From the NCBI GenBank assembly GCA_028280065.1, contig JANQMN010000103.1, positions 42,560 to 106,559 on the forward strand: 64,000 nucleotides of DNA, given 5' to 3'. How positions within the stretch are numbered: position 1 is the stretch's first letter; every line of letters starts with the position of its first letter. Position numbers and translations under genes: made by a program. The notes beneath the pieces were generated by a model. The model was not told where the DNA came from and did not search any database. It saw only the letters and a program-made list of their open reading frames with translations. This stretch comes from Hahella sp. GTDB taxonomy: Bacteria; Pseudomonadota; Gammaproteobacteria; Pseudomonadales; Oleiphilaceae. Of this stretch, positions 51,433-59,073 are shown piece by piece.

Positions 51433-52806
51433 TCATAACCCCCGAAACCAGCGCCAATCCTCTATCACTTGTAACGCATATTGCTGCGAACACAAGGCCA
51501 CTGCTTCCTGCTGATCACCCAACACTTTAGCCATCGCAGTTTCAAAACGTGTCGAGCGCCGGTCTCCTCTGGCGTGGGCCAAGGCCAGTGCTTCGCCGCA
51601 GGCTGTTGCGTATTGTTTGAGTTGCTTGCCCGTTAATTTTTCTGATTCGGCTAAGACGATATCTTCGGGGTCGATGCCAATCCGGGCATGGTGCCTGGAG
51701 CGGATGAGCCAGTGTTGGCCTTGCCATTCGCCTTCGTCCAACACCAGATCCGGCCGGCGTTGCATACGTCGTTGGCAATCCACCGTTAAATGGGCGGGAT
51801 TCAGGCGGTTGTTTGCGCTTAGTTCAGGAAAATAGTGGATGGGAGAGGCTTCCCGTTGTTGTTTCACTTCGACGATATGGCAAAGGTAAAGGTCTTCCGG
51901 GCCTTTGTAGGCAAAAGGCGTATCATCGGATTGCGGTCCCACTAATAAGTAGTAACGGGACATGTTCACCGAGCCGGTGCCTGCGCCAAGTCGTTGCACT
52001 ATATCCAGTATTTCATCGTCCACATAGGGGCGAAACGCTTGGTCAATCGCTCGATATTCGGCATCGTCCAGCCGTTTAAAACGCTCGGGTAATGTTTTGA
52101 AATACAGTGGCGATTTCGTGATATCCACAGCTTTCGCCAAGCTGCTTTTACTTTGAAATTTTTTCCCTCCGGCTGCGCGGTCAGCCGCCCTTTTCTCAAA
52201 ACCGGATAAACAGTGTGATTTCTTAAAGTTACCGAGCGCATTGTTCCGCAGCTCCGGCGCATTGGCAACTTGTTCGCAGGTTGCCTGGTACTGAGTAAGA
52301 AACTGCTCAACTGACTTGAAGGCGCTTTCTGCCGTGGCACTTTTTAAGGCGGCAGTCGGGTCGAATTCTTCAGAGGTATAGTTACCTGCAATCAATCCCT
52401 CGGCATAGTCGGCGCTTAAAAACAGGCTGACACAAAACCGCACTATGTCCCAGGCTGCGTGCCCGACGCAGGCGTCATCGAAGTCGTTGGGAGCGAAAAT
52501 GACCGCATCCCCGTGTGCGCCTTCCTCCGTGAAGAATCCGAAGTTGGAGAGGTGGCAGTCGCCTATGATGGCGGTCAGGGGGATGCTGTTTGTGACTGCA
52601 CTTGGAATCTGTAATGTCCCTTCGGCAATATCGGAATAAAATAGCTGCGCGGTCCCCCGGTAAAAGCGATAGGGATTCGCCGCCATTTTGACATGCTTGT
52701 CAAGTTTCTTCCGAATTGTCGGGCTTTTCCGATCAACCCTGGCAATTTCATTGAGTAGACGTTGTTGGCGTTTCACAGGATAGTTCTCTTTAGTGGATAT
52801 AAGCAT
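51433..52806 (-). CDS. DUF2252 family protein
   Basis: A 457-residue cytoplasmic protein of the DUF2252 family, related in shape to kinase-like folds. Visible motifs include MAANPYRFYRGTAQLFYSDI, GDCHLSNFG, NDFDDACVGHAAWDIVR and, near the end, YLCHIVEVKQQREASPIHYF. Its function is not established. I start it at the ATG at 52806, which overlaps the end of the cyclase gene by 17 bases; a longer frame to 52833 has no better ribosome site. It is the last gene of the operon read from Wzm. Confidence 0.85.
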   Translation of the reverse strand: MLISTKENYPVKRQQRLLNEIARVDRKSPTIRKKLDKHVKMAANPYRFYRGTAQLFYSDIAEGTLQIPSAVTNSIPLTAIIGDCHLSNFGFFTEEGAHGDAVIFAPNDFDDACVGHAAWDIVRFCVSLFLSADYAEGLIAGNYTSEEFDPTAALKSATAESAFKSVEQFLTQYQATCEQVANAPELRNNALGNFKKSHCLSGFEKRAADRAAGGKKFQSKSSLAKAVDITKSPLYFKTLPERFKRLDDAEYRAIDQAFRPYVDDEILDIVQRLGAGTGSVNMSRYYLLVGPQSDDTPFAYKGPEDLYLCHIVEVKQQREASPIHYFPELSANNRLNPAHLTVDCQRRMQRRPDLVLDEGEWQGQHWLIRSRHHARIGIDPEDIVLAESEKLTGKQLKQYATACGEALALAHARGDRRSTRFETAMAKVLGDQQEAVALCSQQYALQVIEDWRWFRGL

Positions 52807-54628
52807 CAAACACTTTCGGGCTAGGCGCTGCAAGAGTCAGCGGTTTGGAAATCCCTTTGACATTCACCTCTTTGATGAGCAGTGTCTGATCCTCCGGAAG
52901 AATGGAAGCCATTTGCGGACCGACCAGAATGCTCTGCCGGTGTTGTTTACAAACCCGTTGAATATGGGCGGCGACATTCACTGTATAACCCATCACCGTA
53001 TACGCACGGCGCTGCACGGAGCCCATATCACCGACCACCACCGGACCTGTTTCAATGCCGATATTGAGCTTGATACAAGGGTAGCCTTTTTCCTCCAGCC
53101 AGGAATCCATGCCGTTTATTCTTTGCTGCAGGGCAATGGCGCAGCGCCAGGCCATGAAGGTGTGGTCGGGTTGCTCCGCCGGCGCTCCCCAAAAGGCCAT
53201 CACCGCGTCGCCCATATATTTGTCCAGCGTTCCCTGAAAATGGTGAATATCCTTGGTCAGTTCAGTAAAGATGTAGTTGGTCATTTCCGTCAGTTGTTCC
53301 GGCCGGAGCTTTTCGCTGATGGCGGTAAAATCGGCGATATCGGCAAACATTACCGTGGCTTCCACACGTCGCGACTGCAAAGCGCTTTCATGTTTCTCAC
53401 TTTCAATCAGTTCGCGTAGGACCACCGGCGGAACATAGGAGGCGAAGGCGCGATACAATTCCCGGCGGCCTAATATGGTTGCTACTGCATCGTTGATAAT
53501 GAGCAGTAAACTACCTAGTCCGAAAAGCAACAGAAAGGCCGACGGTGATACCCAGAGTCCGAATCGGGGCAGGAAAAACAAAACAATGGTAGCGAGAACG
53601 CCGGAACTGATCAGCAAGATTTTTTTTGCATCGCTCAGGACAGCCCAACGAATCGCAAAACAAAACCACGCCAGCATGGCGGGAATCATCCATAGCGACT
53701 GCTGTACGGGAGCGGCCCACTGTTGATTATCGAGCCAGGCGGAGACGAGATGCGCATGGATATCGACGCCGGGGGTTAGAGGAGCCAAGGGGGTTTTGAC
53801 ATGATCACCCAGGCCGACGGCCGAGGAGCCCAGCAGCATGATGCTGCCACTGATATCGATGGTGGTGTTATTGCTGAGTATTTCATCCGCACTTAGCCGT
53901 TGATAACGATAGTTTCGATGATAGGGTACCAGCATCGATCCTTCAGCGGTCAGCTGTTGGCAATAATTGGCGATACACAACTGGTTCGCCGAAAATAAGG
54001 CGGGAGTCTGTTTAACATGCGCCTCGGTGAGCAGCAGGTTTTCCAGAATCGCCAGTGAAAACATATTGACGCAGGCGGTGTTATGGCAAACCACCGGTTG
54101 CAGCCGCCGGATCGAACCATCACTGTCAAATTGCGGAGTAAGATGCCCGAGCCGCAGGTCTTCACTGATAAGGCTGCCGGCCAGGCCGATTTTGGTTTTG
54201 AACATTGGCCAGGCCACGCCTTCGTATTCGAAAGGCTTGGCAGTAGGATGGCCGAAGGTGACGCCGCTAATCACATCTTGTCGCGCTAACAGGCGCCGCA
54301 AATCATCATCGGTTTCACCGTCCGATGGTTCCGGAAACAGAATATCGAGACCCACAACCGCCGGGTGTAACTTTAGGGATTTGTCAATGAGTTCGACAAT
54401 CAAGTCACGCGGCCAGGGCCACCGGCCATGTTTCTGCAGGCTTTTATCGTCAATTTCGACGACTACCACTCTTGGATCCGGTGTTTCTTCCTGCCAAGGC
54501 AGCATCAGGTCGTAAAGTTGTTGGTCTACCCAGTTCCCAATCGGGTATCGATCTGCATGCCAGGCGACACCGCTGGCGCCCACCAGAAGCAGGGTCAGTA
54601 GAATTATGTCAAACCGCCATGTTCGCAT
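52790..54628 (-). CDS. CHASE2-domain adenylate/guanylate cyclase
   Basis: A 612-residue inner-membrane cyclase (class III). One N-terminal helix, then a periplasmic CHASE2 sensor (about 30-300: RVVVVEIDDKSLQKHGRWPWPRD, GLDILFPEP), three helices at about 310-385, and a C-terminal catalytic domain. Metal aspartates D430 (FADIADF) and D474 (DKYMGDAVM) are present, K470 and T544 fit ATP as substrate, and N551 is in place. The transition-state arginine four residues later is histidine (H555, VNVAAHIQ), which may weaken activity. The start overlaps the end of the triple glycosyltransferase gene by 25 bases. Confidence 0.88.
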   Translation of the reverse strand: MRTWRFDIILLTLLLVGASGVAWHADRYPIGNWVDQQLYDLMLPWQEETPDPRVVVVEIDDKSLQKHGRWPWPRDLIVELIDKSLKLHPAVVGLDILFPEPSDGETDDDLRRLLARQDVISGVTFGHPTAKPFEYEGVAWPMFKTKIGLAGSLISEDLRLGHLTPQFDSDGSIRRLQPVVCHNTACVNMFSLAILENLLLTEAHVKQTPALFSANQLCIANYCQQLTAEGSMLVPYHRNYRYQRLSADEILSNNTTIDISGSIMLLGSSAVGLGDHVKTPLAPLTPGVDIHAHLVSAWLDNQQWAAPVQQSLWMIPAMLAWFCFAIRWAVLSDAKKILLISSGVLATIVLFFLPRFGLWVSPSAFLLLFGLGSLLLIINDAVATILGRRELYRAFASYVPPVVLRELIESEKHESALQSRRVEATVMFADIADFTAISEKLRPEQLTEMTNYIFTELTKDIHHFQGTLDKYMGDAVMAFWGAPAEQPDHTFMAWRCAIALQQRINGMDSWLEEKGYPCIKLNIGIETGPVVVGDMGSVQRRAYTVMGYTVNVAAHIQRVCKQHRQSILVGPQMASILPEDQTLLIKEVNVKGISKPLTLAAPSPKVFDAYIH

Positions 54629-57600
54629 CGGGTTTCCGGGTTTATTGCCAGAGACTGAAAAATATTACGAAGCCGATAGGACAGCCGCTGCCATGCGTGT
54701 TGTTCAAGCCACTGCCGTTGCCTCTGGGCGAGTGATTCTTGTATGGAAGGCGTTTGAAGAAAGTCCAAAATACCTTGAGCGATTTCCGAGGGAGACACTC
54801 CTGGTAAAGTGTAGATAGCATTTTCCACATCTTCAAAAATGTTCAAAGGCGTACAAAGCACCGGGCGCTCTGCCGCCAGTCCGCAGCGAACCGCGGCACT
54901 CGAAGATTCCTGGGTATGCTGATAGGGAAACACGATGCAGTCGGCGGCTGAGAGCCGCAGGCGAACCGCTTCGTCATCCAGGTATTCTGTGCACAGTTCG
55001 ATTGACTTCTCCAGTCCAAGTTCTTCAATTAGTTTTCGACAATCTTCAACTTCCTTACGGGAACCAGCCACGGGATATTCGGCATTGAGCAGTAAGAGCC
55101 GGGAGTGAGGATATTGCCGGATAATTAATTGAAAGGCTTCGATTAACGGCCGTACGCCTTTATGCGGCAATAGAAAACCGTAGCTGGCGATTGTGCAGCC
55201 ATTTTCCAAGGATGTTATCGAGTTATTTTTTAGGCTTGTTGTGGGAGACCAATCCACGCCATGGGGGAGTAAGGTGACATTGTCAATTATTCCCCAGTCT
55301 TTCAGGCGGTTGAGATCGCTGATGCTGTGAACGAATATACGGGTGCATTTGCGTAACGCATCTTGCATATCAAGCAAGGACTTTAGCTGCTCTCCCCAAT
55401 AGACATCGGCGGTGGAATGAAAGGTGATCAGTACCTGCAAGCCTTTGCGAATCAGACTCAGCATCAATCGATTTAGCGCCTGGGTACCGAAAAAGCTAAA
55501 GTTGAACTGGATCAGGAGTTGTCCTACGCCGGTATCCGACACTGCGTTTTCGAGGCGCGATAACGGGTCGTGGGTATCGTCAGTCCAGCAACGTATGACC
55601 CTGCCGAGGTTGTCGTCTGCGGCCATATCGTACGGAGCGAATACCTTAATATCCGACATGGCCGGCGTGGTGAGAAGTCGGCTGTAGGTCGCAATGCCGC
55701 ATTTGCGATTCCAGGTGGTAACAATGCCAATTGCTCCTCGAGGGGGCACCATCGGTGGCTTTTGGGCTTCCATCCGTAACGCGTTTTCCACTCTTGCAGC
55801 CACACTGTCCCAGGTATGGGTATTCTTCAGGAGCCGCCTGGCGGTGCGCAGTTTTTCTTGAATCACCGGTGTCCAGTTGCCATCGTTATAACTGTTGTGG
55901 AGATATGTCATGTGCTCTGCAAGCTCATCGGGATTGCCGTCGACCCAAACGGAGGCAAGTTGTCCCATGTGAGTTTTGGCCCGGGAGAAGTAGTAATCGA
56001 TCAGCCAGGCGGTTTTCTCGTTACAAAAGTCGGTTTGACCGCCAAACCCGGTGGTTATCACCGGTAATCCATGCAGCATGGCTTCCGCCAAGGGTAGTCC
56101 AAATCCCTCGCCGCGACTGGGAGCCAGCAATACCTGACAGTTCCCGTAAAGGGCACGTATCTGTCCGTCCCTGTAATCCTGGTTGATCAGGGTGACATGG
56201 GGTGGATTTGACAAGTTTCTGGCCCATTCCTCAAGCCCGGTTTCAATATCGTAATGTGGATTGGGAAAGGTCTTGATCACCAAGGTGACATTATCTTCCG
56301 CAGAGTAGGCATTGCCATAGGCGTGCAGCAAGGTCTCGATTCCTTTTCTTGGAAAGCAGGAGGAAATATGCAGGAATCGAAAGTCCTTGGTTAAGGTTGG
56401 GAGTCCCGAATCGTCAGGCGTTATTCGCAGAAGATGATCGGTACCGATTCCGGTGGTGATGACCGGACATCGAATGCCGTTATCGATCAGGGTCTTGGTC
56501 ACATAGGATGACATGGTAGTAATCAGATCGAGATTCTGATTGAAGCCTTCAATGTATTCAATGGGCAACTCCGACTCCTCCCAACCGAAACAACCGAGGC
56601 TGTTTTGGCGGCCTTTCATCAGGGTTGTGCGAGGCGGATACATCAACCTTAACAGATTAACGAAGGGTTCTTCCGCTCTTGAATGAAGCTTGGCGATATC
56701 GGGCTGCGCCTGAAGAAAGTCTGGGTTGGGAATGGTATTTTCCAACCCTTCCGATGAGCGAAGACTAACCTCACCTGGCTGACGCCTTTCCAGTGCCCTG
56801 GCCAACTCGCGATTTACAATGGCCAGACTGTAGCTGCTGTCGAACGGGCCTTCCAGGCAGTAATTAACAGGCGCTTTTCTATAGGTAAACACCTCCTGAG
56901 GGATTGCCGGCATTTGGATTTCGTGCTGTGCAAAGAAAGACCATAGCTGCTGGTATAGCCTGGGATGTTCATAGGCCTCCAGCGCTTTCTGGCCTTGGGC
57001 GATGAAATAGTGCCGCAGTTTCGGCGATTCCATCAGTTGCTTGATAGCGCCAGCGCAGTGTAACGGGTTGTCGTCTTCAAGCAGTATCCCGGCGCCGTTC
57101 AGTGTATGCCGCACATTGCTGCCTGGGGCATGACAAGCCAAAACCGGCAATCGGTAATGCATTGCCTCGATCAGGGGCATGCCGAAGCCTTCATGCTGAC
57201 TGAGACTCACATAGAGGTCCGAGGATCGCATGTATTCTTCCAGCGTAGCCTCGGAAACCTTGCCGGTAAGTTTTACACACTCTGTCAATCCCAATAGCGA
57301 TATCTGGTTCTTAAGATATTCGGCGTACTCCAGGTCCGCGATTCCTCCAACGATGTATAGCTCGACGGCCGCATTCGTCATTTGCCGAAGTGCCGCGATG
57401 GAATTTATTAGCGCCAGTTGGTTCTTATGGGGGATGATGCGGCCGACAAAGATGAGCCTGAAGAGCGCCTGGTGGGATTTGAATCCGGGTTCGAAGCGAT
57501 TGAATTTTTCCAAGTCCACCAGCAGCGGTATAGCTGCGCTCTTTTGTTGGCAATAACCGTATTCCAGAAGAATCTCCAAGTTGGTTCTTGAATCGGCAAA

Positions 57601-57981
57601 CGCGCCATCGAGCCATTGTTGCCAGCGCTTGAGCTGCTCCCAGCCGAGTGTCAAACCAGGTTGGATCGGATGGTCTTTGGAGAAAAAACTGGCAGGAGTA
57701 ATGTTATGAAACACCATGAATCTTCGATCAGGCAGTTGCTCAAGCCACTGTTCGAGTCCATTGCCAATACCGTGGTGAATGAGTAATACCTGATTTTTAT
57801 TCGGCCTGTATTCGCTGTAGTGATGGACTTTGGAGGCAAATTCCACAGGGAGAATTTCAGTAAAAATTTCCGATTGAATGCCGGCTTTTTGCAGCAACTT
57901 TTGGGTGAAAAGAATCCCGTTGCTAATTCCGTCTCCGGGAGAGCAACTGGTGGAAAACTGATGGATCGCCAATGGAGTCAT
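54604..57981 (-). CDS. Triple-domain GT4 glycosyltransferase
   Basis: A protein of 1125 residues with three GT4-type (GT-B) modules in tandem. Module 1 (about 1-365) has GRIIPHKNQLALI and HEGFGMPLIEAM. Module 2 (about 370-750) has FPRKGIETLLHAYG and GEGFGLPLAEAML. Module 3 (about 760-1125) has GFLLPHKGVRPLIEAF and a more divergent acceptor region (QESSSAAVRCGLAA, lacking the EGFG motif), so it may be inactive or differ in donor. Such proteins add several sugars in sequence. The start at 57981 (MTPLAIHQF) resembles the start of the neighbouring GT4 and has GGGAAGGG upstream. Confidence 0.87.
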   Translation of the reverse strand: MTPLAIHQFSTSCSPGDGISNGILFTQKLLQKAGIQSEIFTEILPVEFASKVHHYSEYRPNKNQVLLIHHGIGNGLEQWLEQLPDRRFMVFHNITPASFFSKDHPIQPGLTLGWEQLKRWQQWLDGAFADSRTNLEILLEYGYCQQKSAAIPLLVDLEKFNRFEPGFKSHQALFRLIFVGRIIPHKNQLALINSIAALRQMTNAAVELYIVGGIADLEYAEYLKNQISLLGLTECVKLTGKVSEATLEEYMRSSDLYVSLSQHEGFGMPLIEAMHYRLPVLACHAPGSNVRHTLNGAGILLEDDNPLHCAGAIKQLMESPKLRHYFIAQGQKALEAYEHPRLYQQLWSFFAQHEIQMPAIPQEVFTYRKAPVNYCLEGPFDSSYSLAIVNRELARALERRQPGEVSLRSSEGLENTIPNPDFLQAQPDIAKLHSRAEEPFVNLLRLMYPPRTTLMKGRQNSLGCFGWEESELPIEYIEGFNQNLDLITTMSSYVTKTLIDNGIRCPVITTGIGTDHLLRITPDDSGLPTLTKDFRFLHISSCFPRKGIETLLHAYGNAYSAEDNVTLVIKTFPNPHYDIETGLEEWARNLSNPPHVTLINQDYRDGQIRALYGNCQVLLAPSRGEGFGLPLAEAMLHGLPVITTGFGGQTDFCNEKTAWLIDYYFSRAKTHMGQLASVWVDGNPDELAEHMTYLHNSYNDGNWTPVIQEKLRTARRLLKNTHTWDSVAARVENALRMEAQKPPMVPPRGAIGIVTTWNRKCGIATYSRLLTTPAMSDIKVFAPYDMAADDNLGRVIRCWTDDTHDPLSRLENAVSDTGVGQLLIQFNFSFFGTQALNRLMLSLIRKGLQVLITFHSTADVYWGEQLKSLLDMQDALRKCTRIFVHSISDLNRLKDWGIIDNVTLLPHGVDWSPTTSLKNNSITSLENGCTIASYGFLLPHKGVRPLIEAFQLIIRQYPHSRLLLLNAEYPVAGSRKEVEDCRKLIEELGLEKSIELCTEYLDDEAVRLRLSAADCIVFPYQHTQESSSAAVRCGLAAERPVLCTPLNIFEDVENAIYTLPGVSPSEIAQGILDFLQTPSIQESLAQRQRQWLEQHAWQRLSYRLRNIFQSLAINPETRCEHGGLT

Positions 57982-57995
57982 GTAACCCTTCCCTG

Positions 57996-59063
57996 TCACT
58001 TGGATTTGCTCAGCCTGTAAAGGTAGTCATTAAGCGCTTTGGCAACCTGTTTGGTTTGGAAGCGCTGCAAATTGGCCAAAGCGGCGGATCGCAGTGTATT
58101 TTGCAGCTGGCTGTCGCGCAGAAAGCGGCGCAGGACCGCGGCAAACACCAACGGATCGGCGGTACTGAGTTGGATTCCGGACTCGCCCAGTGTGGAAGGG
58201 ATCGCCGTGGTTGCGGTGGCAATTGACGGCAAACCAAAGTAACAAGCCTCAATAAAGGGCATGCCAAATCCTTCATGGGCGCTGGCGCTCAGTAATGCCA
58301 GGCTATTCTGATAATACCAAAGCAGGTTTTCGTCGCTACACTTCGCTCTTGAGAACAAGACCGTGTCGTCCAGCTCTAAATAAGCCGCATATTTTTGCAA
58401 ATCTTGCAGATAATGCGGACTAGTGGCTCCACCTACGATAGCGAGTTTCGGACATTCTTGTTTGCCTAGTAAGGTCTTGAGGTGGTGAATGGCTTCGATC
58501 AGCAGATGTTGGCGCTTGTTCTCACAAATCCGGCCCAAGACTAAGAAAAAGTTTCCCGCTGTCAGTTGTATATCGGCCGGCGGGGTAGGATTGCCTTCCA
58601 GCCTGGTGAAGTCTACCAGGAGCGGAATCGTGATAGCATTTTGATATCCATTGGATGTTAAATCCCGCAGATTGTAATCGGATACGGCAATGGCGCCATC
58701 ATAGGCGTTTGACCAGTTATTCAGCTGGTCGATACCGAGTTCGGTCATGGTTTTTTCGGGCGCAAAATCTTCGAACATTTCAGGAGGCGTAATGTTATGG
58801 TAGACCATGACTTTCATTCCTGAATAGGCTTCCAGCCAGTCGCCATATTGGTGCCCGCCCGAGTGGTGCACCAGCAAGATATCGCAGGCGGCGGCGTCCA
58901 GGGTTTGGTAATTCTTTACTTCGCTCCTGAGTGCGGGGTCGGCGTCCGCTACATAGATATCAGATTGATGCCCCAATTTGCGCAGCAGTCTGCGGGTAAA
59001 TAGAACGCCGCTACCGACGCCATCGGCTGTCGCGAGCGCGGCTGTGAATTGATGGACTCGCAT
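57996..59063 (-). CDS. GT4-family glycosyltransferase
   Basis: A 355-residue GT-B transferase. The N-terminal acceptor domain begins MRVHQFTAALATADGVGSGVLFTRRLL, and the C-terminal donor domain has VLGRICENKRQHLLIEAIHHLK and AHEGFGMPFIEACYFG with the conserved glutamates. It resembles module 1 of the triple protein, which points to local duplication. It presumably adds one sugar to the glycan exported by the Wzm/Wzt pair. The upstream fusion gene ends ten bases before its start. Confidence 0.89.
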   Translation of the reverse strand: MRVHQFTAALATADGVGSGVLFTRRLLRKLGHQSDIYVADADPALRSEVKNYQTLDAAACDILLVHHSGGHQYGDWLEAYSGMKVMVYHNITPPEMFEDFAPEKTMTELGIDQLNNWSNAYDGAIAVSDYNLRDLTSNGYQNAITIPLLVDFTRLEGNPTPPADIQLTAGNFFLVLGRICENKRQHLLIEAIHHLKTLLGKQECPKLAIVGGATSPHYLQDLQKYAAYLELDDTVLFSRAKCSDENLLWYYQNSLALLSASAHEGFGMPFIEACYFGLPSIATATTAIPSTLGESGIQLSTADPLVFAAVLRRFLRDSQLQNTLRSAALANLQRFQTKQVAKALNDYLYRLSKSK

Positions 59064-59073
59064 GACTTCCTAG

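Noticed and set aside
53967..54515. 182-residue plus-strand open frame in the cyclase region
   Set aside because: It lies opposite the CHASE2 cyclase and has no recognisable domain.
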